The notes under the pieces are model-generated. The model was not told where the DNA came from and did no database searches. It saw only the letters and a list, made by a program, of their open reading frames with translations. Source: Isoetes taiwanensis (Eukaryota > Streptophyta > Lycopodiopsida > Isoetales > Isoetaceae). From it: a DNA stretch of 64,000 nt. Both the position numbers and the translations under genes were made by a program. Location: NCBI GenBank assembly GCA_021234155.1, contig JAJEKV010000024.1, positions 17,009,030 to 17,073,029 on the forward strand. Direction: 5' to 3'. Numbering within the stretch: the stretch's first letter is position 1; every line of letters starts with the position of its first letter. Shown here one piece after another: positions 1-11,763 of this stretch.

Positions 1-820
1 TGCTTTGCTCATTAACTGTGGGCATCGAAAATGATGTGATTCCTCCAATTTGTTATATCAAGTGAATGAAAATCCAATTTGGTAATATCTTTCCCTTTGA
101 AATTTTTGAAATTCCAAAAAATAGCTCTGAAATAGCTTTTATATTGCATAAAGACTAAAGAAAATTCAAAAAATAGATTATTTCGTTTCTTTCAACTAGT
201 ATGCATATCAATCAACACTGTTCTATGGTTAATAAAGAAAAAACTCTGTTCACCATAATGCCATTCCATATCTCATCACCTGAACTGCACCATTTGCATA
301 CTCTGTAGTTGAACTCCTGAAGCTTTAGTGATTTTAATAGCAAGGGTTGATTTAGAATATCTCTATTGTTCCTTTTACATAGTTTTCCTACCTAAATATC
401 GACAAAATTTGAAAAAAGCATTCTCTGTGGCAAAAAACTTAGTCTGTCAGTTCATAAAATCCCACAGTTCCAAAATATCTTCATCTTTAGACTGTATGAG
501 TGTTTGCACGTGACCCTTTAGATCCTCTAACACTTCCCCAGGTGGTTTCATTCAAAAAAGTTATTCTTAAAGAATTCTGCAAAAAGGAGCTCTCTGCCGA
601 GAGCATTGACCAAATTTTGACCTAGTCTGTTGTGTGATTTTAAAGTGCCAAATGATATCTGACTTCAGAATATATTTTGCACATATTTCACATCAATTGT
701 CTAGTATACTATTGCATTAATTTCAGGAGAAAATTCAATTTATATTGCTCAGAATCAAAAGGTTAGTACTGTGTATTTTTTTCCAATTTGGGAAACTGGT
801 TCTAACAGATTCCTTGAAAG
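1..820. other. AT-rich noncoding stretch
   Basis: No ORF, splice-framed exon or repeat that I can support. It is AT-rich plant intergenic or intronic-looking DNA. Confidence 0.5.
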
Positions 821-910
821 TTGTTTCTGCAAATTTTGAGCAAAGAGTGGTTGCCTAAAGCAACCTGGAGGTCCTATACCATTCCAGTTGAGGGATTGCC
901 AGGAATACCC

Positions 911-1170
911 TCAACAAGATGTTCCTTCATTATTTCCAGCATGTTGATTGTATTGCCAAGGGCGCTTCTGTCCATAGCCTCTTTCTGCATCCATTTTTGC
1001 CTTGCAAACTCCAGTATGATCAAGACACGCTTGGAATTCCGCTGCCAGCCAGTTTTCTTCTAAAAAGAATCCATCCTCATACTCAGATGGTAGCTCTAAA
1101 GTCGAATTGCTCATAGTATGCTTCTTCCATTTAATAAATGCCAGTCTTATCAGGTTCTATCAACCAAAGG
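911..1170 (-). other. Unrecognised exon-like ORF
   Basis: Reading the minus strand gives an open stretch containing LIRLAFIKWKKHTMSNS and then an acidic segment (SEYEDGFFLEENWLAAEF). Its residue composition looks more protein-like than its neighbours, but I recognise no family and no clear partner exons. It may be a relic exon or chance. Confidence 0.2.
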
Positions 1171-1367
1171 ACGTTCTTAAAGAGCTCCAACATGCGAATA
1201 TCACATAAAATGGTTCATCGCGCAAAATGTATAATTATACGGCCATTTTGCTATAGTTTGCATATGATTCTGTTGTTGTAATTGTGTGAGGGTATGTCAA
1301 CAGTATCTATAGAGCGCGTGTTGTATTTCTTATTAGTTTGCACTTCCAACCTATGGTTTTGGCATGT

Positions 1368-1515
1368 GCACGCGCATGCATTGCACACAATGCATGCACA
1401 TAGTGCATGCATACCATGCATGCACATAGTGCATGCATACCATGCATGCATGCAATGCGTGCACTTTGCAATGCATGCACGCAGTGCATGCATACCATGC
1501 AATGCATGCATGTTG
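1368..1515. repeat. TGCATGCA-rich palindromic array
   Basis: About 150 bp made of GCATGC/TGCATGCA palindromes. The recurring ~26-bp unit alternates CATGCATGCACATA with GTGCATGCATAC. Nearly every base is alternating purine-pyrimidine. TGCATGCA also contains the plant RY motif CATGCA. The overlapping ORFs on both strands (Met-His-Ala-Cys repeats) are by-products of the repeat and are not genes. Confidence 0.85.
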
Positions 1516-1519
1516 AGTC

Positions 1520-2850
1520 CCTTTAGTAAACACCATGCAAGGCACATTGCTTACTTTCTTTTGCAGCCATATAGGTATCTTCATATAAGAGATATACAAA
1601 ACTCATCTTCATGGTAAATTCGCAGATTAGTTTTTTTTGTATGGGAGCTAGAATTCACAAATCCTCATTTCATATAGATATAGCTTATTATGTGATACTG
1701 TGTTTATGCAGACAACAAGGTCCAACTATGTTCATGAGAATCTTATTGCTTTTGCTTGTATTTTAGTCCTTCAAAGAAGAACATAAGGATATACCTCTCA
1801 AACCCTAATTTGCAAGTCTCTTTCTCATGTGCATCCACTTGAAGAAAGCTTTGAAGTAAGTTTTGCCAAGTTGTATGATTGCATAGTTAGGATTTGTGTG
1901 TTGGGCAATGGTTATTCCACAGGAGATCAAAGTTGCAAGTTGTAATAAGCTAACTTGCTGCCAATGGACAAACTTATAGGATGTTTTGAAATGTAATTCC
2001 AATTTGTATCCTGAATACATAATAATGCATATTGGTATACATTTTATTATTATTTACACATTTGTTTGTCAATTTGTAATGTAAACGTAAGATTCATGGT
2101 TGTAATTATTATCTTTTATTTGTTCGTTTTATTGCTTGCTACAAGGTTGCCTTCGACTCTAAACATATTTCAATGGCCTGGGAGGCCATGGTATATTTCT
2201 AAGGTATTTGAGGCTGTAAGGCAATCTACCAAAGAAGAAGGTGTGCTCAACTAGGGATATTTACACTTCGTCCTACAACATACGGTATCCCATGTTCTTT
2301 ATTGTATTAACATTATTTCATATCCCATTACCCATTTTCCATGTAGTTCCATTGCGCTCATGTTACCACCCTTAGGCCCCGAAGGGACCAAAACTTTTTT
2401 TGGACCCATGCATAACCATAAACCGTCTTTTTTTTTTTTTGGTTTCGTACACATTTTGTACAACATTCACATATATTTCGTAAAACATTTATATTTATTC
2501 CATACAGATTATGTAGTTTATATTAATAATAATATATTAATATAGCACATCGAACCATTCAAAGGGGCATCAAACATATTAAGAAATTGAAGCATTAAAT
2601 TACCCCCCAAGTTGTTTTTGCTGATATTAGTGCAAGGTGTCCAACGGTTGGCGAGGAGCATCAAATACATACGCCAATATATGTGCACCGTACATGTGTA
2701 CACTGCACCTCACAACCTTTGGGTTAATTATGTACTTGAAACTGACAGTTAACTAAAACTTATTAAAAAATGAGTTGCGTCTAATGATGGTTGGGATCAT
2801 CCGAACAGATATCCAATGATCCGAGCCCTAGACCAAGCACCAGCTTTGCA
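1520..2850. other. No gene seen
   Basis: AT-rich sequence with short chance ORFs, a T-run near 2430 and no recognisable element. Confidence 0.45.
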
Positions 2851-2929
2851 GGTCTCATACTAGAGAATAAGGTAAGAAAGCGCCTCAGAATCAACTATAA
2901 TAAGAAAAAAATTATTACCCAGAGACTTC

Positions 2930-3130
2930 AGGGTCACATATGGAGGCAACCCCAGCCTCTTAAACTGAGCCCGTAGCCAGTACCCAAGCCTCTGCATATC
3001 CAACGGCATGATGTTAGGATCCAACGACTTAACTATGGCAGGAAGAACTTTGATGTGCATGTCCATCATCCCAAAGTGCCTGAAACCAATAACAACAATC
3101 CTTACATGTACATTATGGCTTATATGCACG
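2930..3130 (-). other. Unrecognised exon-like ORF
   Basis: The minus strand reads HFGMMDMHIKVLPAIVKS followed by LDPNIMPLDMQRLGYWLRAQ, then FKRLGLPPYV. It has protein-like composition. I recognise no family. It could be one exon of a decayed minus-strand gene shared with the next entry. Confidence 0.25.
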
Positions 3131-3629
3131 CATTTATCGATGTCTTAATTGCTGCACAGCTCAACTCCAATTTTATAAGTAGAGCATGATATTTTCTTAT
3201 TAATTCTTTATTGATGCAGTTCTTTAATACTTGTGAACCATGCAGATGACATCCACCTAGTTTATTGATGCCTATGCCAAGTCATAGAAGAATCATCTAA
3301 TAGAGGCTTTGATTGTCAAAGGCGAGATGAATATACAAAGTGTTGTTCCTACCTTGGGTAGATACTCTCCATGTAAATTACAGTTAATTAGGAGCCATGC
3401 TCATTTCTCTTTGTATTAAATAATTAATGGAAATATGACTTTCTTATGTCACTTATACGTGTGCAAATATTAATTGTGTAATTATATTTCTTTCACTGTA
3501 ATATCTTCACTTCAATTATGTTTTCTTGACTATACAATCATATGACACATATAAATGTGAATTGACTGTCAATTGTTTTCTTGCTGACCTCTACAAGATG
3601 CTAACATTATCAAAAGTCTTCTTGTTTGC

Positions 3630-3852
3630 TTGACATACTCCATTGTTTTCTTGCGATGCACAAACGCTGCAGCAGTAAGTGTAACTAATGTGTAGAGCCC
3701 TCCTCATATCATTGAAGGCCTTTCTGTATGGATCTGCTTGCTCATGTGTGACACGACATGTGTTCCTTTCTTTCAATTTCCTTATGCACTCAGATTTCAT
3801 ATAATCGAACTGTCGAAGGCGAATCTTGGTATCAGAATTCTGAACACAAACT
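3630..3852 (-). other. Unrecognised exon-like ORF
   Basis: After a plausible acceptor (TTTGTGTTCAG near 3840-3850, minus strand) an open stretch reads NSDTKIRLRQFDYMKSECIR, then KLKERNTCRVTHEQADPYRK. It is charged and protein-like but not recognised. It lies in the same orientation as the ORF at 2930-3130, so both may belong to one decayed gene. Confidence 0.22.
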
Positions 3853-3919
3853 GTTGACAAAGCTCAGACTGCAATAATATAAGCATTAGACCATACATTA
3901 GCACTTTGATATTAGCAAG

Positions 3920-4125
3920 CAAATGCATCCAATGTACTAATCTATACATTTGTACATTTGATGTACATTGGATGTACATATGACATACATCCAACTATTC
4001 AACTGACGTTTGTAATGTACATGTACATTGGATCAATCTAAAAATGTACATTGAATGTAGTATATAAAACTATTCAGCTTCATTACCCAAAAGTACATTT
4101 AAATATAGAAGGATGACATGTTAAG
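3920..4125. repeat. TGTACATTGGATGTA-type short repeats
   Basis: Repeated words TGTACATT, GATGTACATTGGATG and TACATGTACATTGGAT over about 200 bp, with TGTACA palindromes. Likely a degenerate microsatellite-derived array. Confidence 0.6.
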
Positions 4126-4957
4126 TGTAGGTAGATGTATGTGTAGATATAAATGGATTTACATTTAAAAAGTACCTAATGGCACATCATTGCAAGATCC
4201 TTAATGGTATATAAACAATATAACAAACATTGTGATGCAATACATGTCATGAAAACCATGTGCGTCCATTAATAGGTCAGTGGAAAACTGTACTGGAAGG
4301 TATAGAAGAAAATCATGAAAGAATTGAGAAGAAAACATAAGATTCCAATGAATATTGTTTCAATTGCAGATTCCAATGAGAATTGATATAATTGCAAGAG
4401 CAAACCTGTGAGATGTCAAGATATTATATTGCTTGTGTTCTTCTCTTCATGATATCTCTAATCTAATGCTTTTCCTTCCTCATTGTATTCCTGCATCTCC
4501 GTGACATCATCATTGATCAGATTAACAAGATGTATTCCGAACCTTCATGCAGATCAGAAATTGCATGCAAATCAAGAAGGTATGTAGTATCTCTGACAAC
4601 AAGGGGATACAATATCTCCAACATTATCCAAGCAGAATGTAGGAGCCTTCATTCCTAAACAACTCCACTCAACATCACTTGGGTTTTCATGAAGAAAATG
4701 AGCAATTAAGCTGTAAGAACAAAACTAAAAGCCTTTCATGGCTCTTAGCCATCTGACCTCTAACACAACTCAAAATTGACTGCATGCATAAAAGAAAGAA
4801 AGAATCAACATTATAAAAAAGCAAGTCATTAAAAGAATCATAAAAATCTTGCCAAATTCTCAACAATGCTATTCGCCATAAACAACCTGCAACAATGTGT
4901 GTTATTTTCTTGTTTGAGTCCAAATATAGTGAATGCTTATTTTTTTGGCCTCTACAG

Positions 4958-5086
4958 GACCTAAAATTTTAAATAGCTACATCTCCATCTGTTACATAAA
5001 TATTGTAATATTATATCTAAAATTTTAAATAGCTACATCCCCATCTGTTACATACATATTGTAATGTTATATTTGCAGCAACAAAT
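4958..5086. repeat. Tandem duplication, ~64 bp unit
   Basis: Two adjacent copies of a unit beginning TAAAATTTTAAATAGCTACA, followed by TCYCCATCTGTTACATA and then ATATTGTAATRTTATAT. They differ at a few bases, so the duplication is fairly recent. Confidence 0.8.
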
Positions 5087-5149
5087 TTTACATGACCAAT
5101 AACCTCTTTCACCAAACACATTTAAGACTGTAAGGGATCTTGAAAATAC

Positions 5150-5942
5150 TCACAGAAACTCGAGGGAAGCTTGGGAATGTGTCTTTAAGTCTAGCCTTTT
5201 TTTACACCGGTTTCATAATGACAAGAGTCTTAAAATACTTGGGGAACTCGAGTATTAAATTTGGCCTTCTTTCACGCCATTTTAATAATGATAAGTCTTG
5301 AAATACTCAGAAAACTCGGGGGAAACTTGGAAACGTATTTTTACCAGGGCCTTCTTCACGCCATTTTTAACTAACACAATTTATGACTTAACACAACTTC
5401 CTCCATAGTGATTTGGAAAAGAAAAATGTTCGCGGCAGCCTTCTAACTCGAGGGAAACTTGGGAAAGTATTTTTACTAGGGCCTTCTTCATACCATTTTT
5501 AACTTAACGCAATTTTTGACTTAACACTACTTCCTCTATATTGATTTGGAAAAGAGAAATTTTCGCTGCAGCCTTCGAACTCGAGGGAAACTTGGGAAAG
5601 TATTTTTACTAGGGCCTTCTTCACACCATTTTTAAGTTAACACAACTTCCTCCATAGTGATTTGAAAAAGAGAAATGTTCGCGGCAACCTTCGAACTCGA
5701 CAGAAACTTGAAAAAGTATTTTAACTAGGGCCTTCTTCACACCATTTTTAACTTAACACAATTTTTGACTTAACACTACTTCCTCCATATTGATTTGGAA
5801 AAGAGAAATGTTTGCGGCAGCCTTCGAACTCAAGGGAAACTTGGGAAAGTATTTTTACTGGGGCCTTCTTCACACCATTTTTAACTTAACATAATTTCTG
5901 ACTTAACACAACTTCCTCCATAGTGATTTGGAAAAGAGACCG
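5150..5942. repeat. Tandem repeat, ~133 bp unit, ~5 copies
   Basis: Units start with CTCGAGGGAAACTTGGGAAAG near 5306, 5446, 5579, 5696 and 5829 (spacing 140, 133, 117 and 133 bp), with degenerate copies before that. Each unit holds TTTTTACTAGGGCCTTCTTC, a TTAACTTAACACAATTT block, ACTTCCTCCATA and TGATTTGGAAAAGAGAAA. The 117-bp copy lacks one internal block. The array ends at a GACCGCCGCGATACATTTC phrase that has relatives elsewhere in the window. No coding potential. Confidence 0.85.
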
Positions 5943-6679
5943 CCGCGATACATTTCTTGTATATATTAGTGAGTATATACTTTAAACATATTGAGTGTAT
6001 ACTTAGAACATGCTTATCTTATGAGTGCATTTTGCGATATATTGACTTATATTGATTTCATTTTGCTATATGTTAAAACCCACCCTTTAAACATGCTCAT
6101 CTTATGAGTGCATTTTGATATATGTTAAAAATAAACTAGTGAATTTTGCTATATGTTAAAGAAAATTAGATATGATTTTATCCTACTACATGAGATTCTT
6201 TCATAAAACCATCTAAGCCATCTTCCAAAAAAACCCCTAATAGTCTTTATGGTGCAGAAGTGATGCAAAGATTTTTGGGTTGCCAGAAAGGCATACTCTA
6301 AAAAGCGAGAAAGCTGGAATATTTACATAATATCTTAAATTGATGGTGGAGATAGCAAGGCAGCTGTATTGGAAGGTTGAGATAAGATCCAAAACAAAAC
6401 ATTCCATTCCCTCACTTACTTTCTATATTGAGTTGCAGTCGAATATTATTTGAAGAGCAGATTGCATGTATTTCAGATTGCATGGATATTCTTTGAAGAA
6501 CAGACTACAGTCCCCTGCTGCCTTCCTTTGACGAAGGGATTGTAATTGATATGAAGAATAGACTACATCGGATATTTGAAGAACATGACTTTTGTCATTC
6601 CAGAAAAGGGAAACCTAGCTCAGATTGGTCCCGTTCATTAGGGCAACCCTTCCTGCGACGTCACCTTGTTTTATTCATC

Positions 6680-6990
6680 TTATTCTTGGGTGGCTAGCAA
6701 AACATTTGAATTTAAATAATACTATGCATATCTCTCTCGAGGTCTTTACAGGGCACGACTTAATTTGTTCCTAGCTCTTCGCATGCAAACATTTTTGTAT
6801 TCATCTTGTTCTTGAGAGGCTAGAAAAACACTTGAATTTGAATAACACTATTTAATCTCTCTCTAGATCTTTGTACATAGGAAATGCGCAAACTACTTAA
6901 TCTCTCTATAGCTCTTTTGGCACATATGAAAACGCGCACACTACTTAATCTCTCTCTAGCATTTTGCACATGGGACTGAATCACTCTCTA
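6680..6990. repeat. Degenerate repeats with CTACTTAATCTCTCTCTAG
   Basis: Four or five spaced copies of a phrase like ACTACTTAATCTCTCTCTAGC followed by a TTTTGCACAT/CTTTGTACAT word, over about 300 bp directly before the gypsy fragment. Between 5942 and 6680 I see only AT-rich DNA. Confidence 0.5.
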
Positions 6991-8115
6991 CCGTTTGAGC
7001 AATCGACCCTAAAACAGTAGCAGAAGCAGAGGCTAAGGCTCTTAGCCTCGAGGAGGACACCCCTAAGTATCAGCCACCACGGCCCTCTACATTCACTCAA
7101 ATAGGGGTTATACACCATACAAGAGACGTTCACTCAGTCATGGACCGCCCTCCTCCATTGGGTATCAGAAGCAGGATAAGAAAGTTTCCTTCACCGTCCC
7201 AGATAAGTCTGCTAGTACCACATGAGCTGTCCGAGATATTCTTCAAACAATACCAAAGGAGCCTCGTGAACAGTTGCGAAGGGACAAAGTGTGTTATCGA
7301 TGTTTCCGTCCAGGACATTGTATGCAAGAATGCCCGTATATTACCCCAGCCGCCCAAGCTGCTCTTGCCGAGGTGAATTGGGAAGCTTGTGAATCAGACG
7401 GCGTTGCTGATGACGAGGAGCCAGATTATATCTATGGTGAGTCTCATATTTATGCTGCTATTGAGACCGGACAAGCAGACAATCAGCCTTCTGTCATATC
7501 CACCGTGGGCCAAGTAGATTGTAAACCCTTTATCATCCTCATGCATACGTGTAGTACGCACAATTTTGCCTCCCCTAGAATGGCATAAGCTTTGCAGCTT
7601 ACTCCCTTAAAGTCTAAGCCATGCCCAATCACGTTGGCTAGTGGGGCCGTCCGCCACACGAAGGGCCGTCGCATCAATTTGAACATTCAACTCTCGAGGC
7701 CGAGATCATGGAATTTCTGGCTGCTGCAAAGGCAAATATTGAATGTGAAAAGCGAGAGGTTACCTTCAATGCAGCCAACGGAGCCCGCGTCACCATAGCA
7801 GGTAAACCAGTTATTCCCATCACACAGTGTATCTCATTACACCGGTTGGATAAAGCTATCAAAAAGTCTCAGGTTCTTTGCATGATACGACTTGCTTCAG
7901 TAGAAGCCAAGTCTAAGCAAGACGAAGTTATTGATAGCCTCCCTCCAGCAATAGCAGCTGTTCTGCGGGAATACCATGACCTCTTTCTAGATGAGATTCA
8001 TCGACTGCCCCCTTTTAGAGGCGTAGAATGTGAAATTACCCTAGAACCAGACACTAAGCCTACCAGTAAGGCCCCATACAGAATGAGTACCCCTGAGTTA
8101 ACATAGCTTAAGAAA
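6990..8115 (+). pseudogene. Ty3/gypsy gag zinc-knuckle, protease and start of RT (broken)
   Basis: The retroelement's 5' half is truncated and starts inside gag. A frame at 7274 carries a retroviral-type zinc knuckle, CYRCFRPGHCMQEC (CX2CX4HX4C). Next comes a protease-like segment LMHTCSTHNF, where the family has an Asp-Thr/Ser-Gly active site; the Asp and Gly are lost here. An in-frame TAA follows near 7587. A further frame (7708-8106) shows the segment leading into RT, with HRLPPFRGVECEITLEPD and KAPYRMSTPEL. It ends at a TAG at 8104 and then hits foreign sequence at about 8135. Several frame changes show it is dead. Confidence 0.85.
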
Positions 8116-8134
8116 CAGTTGCAGGACTGTTATA

Positions 8135-8946
8135 CCACTGCGACGCTCCCAGAATCTATACGTTGCTCCCATCGTACAGATACGAGAATTCCCCTCCCGT
8201 GGCGACTACATCACCATAGTAGGGCCCCTCCGTCATTCTCGGATCACTTGTGATGGCCAAGTGTCCGAGCGAGGAACACAGAGGTGTCATTTTTCCCATG
8301 TCCTCGATGGAAATCCTATATAGTGGAAGCGTACATACATGTTAGCATACAACAATCATGCTAAAATAATATACCACCACGAAGGATGGCCCATCCATCA
8401 TCATCAACGAAAAGTCAATACAACATATATCACATGAGCAATACACCATGACAAGGGCGCTACCTGGGGCTCAGACTCCATGGGATCAACTGACGGTCAA
8501 GGCCTCAAGATATTAACAGACGGAAGTATAACATGGCGTTGGCTGGCATAGGACAATGGCGAGGGTAGTCCACTCCATCCGCCCCTCCCATGTACACTTT
8601 GCAGATAGGCTGAAACATGCTATGGTGTGATTGTAGCCTTCCGAAGACGCAATCTCATGGAACCACCCTATGAGACTACTCCGGGTTACATCTCCCCAGT
8701 TCGATGAGGCAGGCCAGAGAAGTGTTCCCTCCCCGAACATAATGGATCCCTGGGTGTACTAGAGAATGCGTGCCTCCTTAGCGACCCCCGCATCCGTATC
8801 CGACTTGAACCCCCTAAAATCCATGGACCGCTAGGTGCACCCATCGAGCCCAGGACGTCCATACAAGCACGCTCCCGCGACCTAGCAGGTGTCGGACCCA
8901 TATCCGGCCCCACCGCGAGGACCGGCTATAAGCCTAGCACACTGTA
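8135..8946. repeat. Left arm of ~810-bp inverted pair
   Basis: This segment is inverted-complementary to 10946-11758 along its whole length, with mismatches mostly C/T and G/A transitions. It sits exactly where the reverse transcriptase and RNase H of the gypsy polyprotein should be. Its inner end is CCTACAGTGTGCTAGG (minus strand) at about 8946 and its outer end is close to 8135. Read on the minus strand it starts near TGTG and its partner ends near CA, which would suit a long terminal repeat, but no target duplication is evident. No conserved protein seen; matching ORFs in both arms reflect only the DNA similarity. Confidence 0.8.
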
Positions 8947-8949
8947 GGG

Positions 8950-10205
8950 GTCTTATGCCGGATTCATGAAGACCTATTTCAAGATCCACTCCAGCTATTT
9001 CTGGGCAGGGATGAAGAAGCACATTGCCAGATATATTAAGCAATGTCAGATCTGTCAACAAACGAACGCAGTTACGTATTCCAGGGGAATTGCAACCCCT
9101 AGATGTCCCCAATGCAAAATGGGAAGTTATTACCATGAATTTTATCGTGGGGTTTTCGCGCACCTTAAGGGGCTTCGATGCCTTGATGGTGGCGGTCGAC
9201 AAGCTTTCTAAAATGGCACACTTTTTGCCATGTCGTACCACTGACACTGCATTGGATACTGCCTTGTTGTTTACAAAGGAGATATTCTGCCTTCATGGGA
9301 TGCCCCGTACGATTATACCGGGCCGGGATCCTAAGTTTGTTACTGCATTCTGGAAAGATTTCTTTAGCACTTTTCAAACTAAGCTTGCCATGAGCACAGC
9401 TTATCATCCGTAGACAGATGGTCAAACAGAGCGTACCAATTGCATAATTGAAGATACACTACGTAACTATGTCTGGAACAAGCAATTCCAATGGGCGAAT
9501 TACATCCATTTGGTGGAGTTTGCCTATAACAGTACTAGACAGGAGTCCTCCGGGATGTCTCCTTTCATGATCAATTATGGATATCAGTGCCTCACTCCAG
9601 ACACGTGTCATAATCCAGTTTCCAAGGTGGAAGTGTATCAGCAATTGCTTACAGATATGCAGGCACTGGTTGAAGAAGTTCGAGCATATTTGTTGGCGGC
9701 GAGAGGTCGGCAAAAGAGCCTTGCCGATCGCCATCGCACACCACGAGAATTCCAGGTTAGTGACTCTGTATGGCTAAAGATTAAGGTGAAGCAAGCCAAA
9801 CTTAAAATTGGCAACTGTAAGAAGCTTGCACCTAGATAGGCAGGACCCTTTGAGATCACCGAGCGGATAGGTTCTCAAGCCTACCGGTTGAATCTACCCG
9901 CACATTTGAAGATCCATAAAGTTTTCCATGTAAGTCTTCTAAAGAAGCATACTCCTGATCCAGAAGAGATTCTTGACACAACAACACTTCTGGAGATGAC
10001 CGAGGATCAGTTGGAGATTGTGCCTTAATCTCTCCTTGATCGCGCATATAAGCAAACCCGCCGAACTCAAATCTTGCAATACTTGGTTAAGTGGAAGCAC
10101 TTAACCACAGAAGACATGACATGGGTTCTTAAAGCAGATTTGGATAAGACTTACCCGGACTTTATGCGAGAATGCCAGGGCGAACCATTCAAGATGCGAT
10201 CGCCT
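8950..10205 (+). pseudogene. Ty3/gypsy integrase plus chromodomain (chromovirus), dead
   Basis: The frame opens inside the integrase zinc-binding domain (HIARYIKQCQICQQTN). It then shows the core: WEVITMNFIVG, LMVAVDKLSKMAHFLP, GRDPKFVTAFW and TDGQTERTN. Compared with the family, the first catalytic Asp (usually in M-D-F) is Asn, and the Asp before R-D-P is Gly; the Glu in TER remains. In-frame stops occur near 9412 and 9837 and a frame change lies near 9110. The C-terminal part ends in a chromodomain (ILQYLVKWKHLTTEDMTWV), which marks it as a chromovirus. RT and RNase H are missing upstream, so this cannot be an active copy. Confidence 0.88.
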
Positions 10206-10945
10206 CCGACCCTCATGGTAAGCATTGTGTTATGGATCCGACAGGTATCATATGAGAGGGATCCGACAGGGATCATTTTAGGGGTTGGGGTTATATGCAT
10301 CTTAGATGGGGAACTAGGCATATAGACATTCATGATAGGAAGCATTCGTATACGACGATAATGGTAATATGGGAAAATGACATGCAAGCCTTAGGCACGA
10401 TAGGATTCTTGCATTCATATTTCTTTTACTTTAAGGGGGTGGCCCCTTCAACCACACTACTTAAATTGTTTTGTAAATACTGACGTATTTTACTTTTGCA
10501 GGCCAGTAGGGCGCGTTGGCGTACTGCAGAAGATCCTAGGCCTCACCCTGAGGGCCATCCCTTGTATTTAAAACTTTGTTGTTATGAGTGCAGTCTTAAG
10601 TTATTAGCATCGTTATTCTTTATATTTTGTTAAAGGACTCCAATTCTATGACACATATATGTAATCTTGTGTTACTTTCAAGGAATAAGAGTTATTTCCT
10701 ATAATTTCATTATGGTGTTTAAATTCTTTCTTTGTGCTCCCTCCGTGTATTGGGATTAATGGAAGGGTAGAGACCTGAAAGCCTCTTAAAACTATAGATG
10801 TTTCTAGCTAGACCCCTTAATACCCAATAATTGCGGCCTGTGCACAAGAGCCCACCTGGCTATGGAGGTTATCGCGTGATTCAGCACCAGACAACGAGCA
10901 CAATTGTGAAACGGGGGTGGGGTCTTGCCTAGCGTGGCTACAAGA
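10206..10945. other. Noncoding spacer after integrase, possible LTR remnant
   Basis: Sequence following the chromodomain with two GGATCCGACAGG-type repeats near 10233 and 10259 and no ORF of note. It is where the 3' LTR of the gypsy element would lie, but the 5' LTR is absent from the window, so no LTR pair can be matched. Confidence 0.35.
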
Positions 10946-11758
10946 CGCCTACAGTGTGCTAGGCTTATAGCCGGACCTCGCGGTGGGGCAGAGTATGGGT
11001 CCGACACCTCCTGGGTCGCGGTAGCATACCTATATGGATGTCCTGGGCTCGATGGGCGCACCTAGCGGTCCATGGATTTTTGGGGGTTCAAGTCGGGTAC
11101 GGATGCGGGGGTCGCTAAGGAGGCACGCATTCTCTAGCACACCCATGGATCTATTATGTTCAGGGAGGGGACACTTCTCTGACCTGCCTCATCAGACTGG
11201 AGAGATGTCACCCGGAGTAGTCTCATAGGGTGGTTCTATGAGATTGCATCTCCGGAAGGCTACAATCATGCCATAGCATGTTTCAGCCTATCTGCAAAGT
11301 GTGCACAGGAGGGGCGGATGGAGTGGACTACCCTCGCCATTGTCCTATGCCAGCCAACGCCATGTTATACTTCCGTCTGTTGATATCTTGAGGCCCTGAC
11401 CATCATTTGATCCCTTGGAGTCTGAGCCCCGGGTAGCGCCCTTGTCATGGTGTATTGCTCATGTGATATATGATTGTATCGTCTTTTTGTTGATGATGAT
11501 GGATGGGCCACCCTTCGTGGTGGTATATTATTTCAACGTGATTGTTTTGTGCTAACATGTATGTACGCTTCCGCTGTATAGGATTCCCATAGAGGACGTG
11601 GGACGAATGACACCTCCGTGTTTCTCGCCCAGACACTTGGCCATCCCAAGTGCTCCGAGTATGACGGAGGGCCCTACCATGGTGATGTAGTCGCCACGGG
11701 AGGAATTCCCATATTTGTACGATGGGAGCGTTGTATAGATTCTGGGATTGTCACAACA
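10946..11758. repeat. Right arm of ~810-bp inverted pair
   Basis: Inverted partner of 8135-8946. Shared blocks include CCTACAGTGTGCTAGG, GATGGGCGCACCTAGCGG, CCCTACYATGGTGATGTAG and GATTCTGGGA. The outer end (about 11758) abuts the 3' tail of the LINE at 11764, cutting it directly after GGGTCCCATAG. The two arms flank the integrase fragment in opposite orientation. Confidence 0.8.
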
Positions 11759-11763
11759 GATCT

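Noticed and set aside
1251-1617. ORFs on both strands over 1.25-1.62 kb with Met-His-Ala-Cys repeats
   Set aside because: They are by-products of the TGCATGCA repeat; open on several frames simply because the repeat lacks stop codons.
8135-11758. Inverted pair read as LTRs of the gypsy element
   Set aside because: LTRs are direct repeats; these arms are inverted, and one lies inside the coding region.
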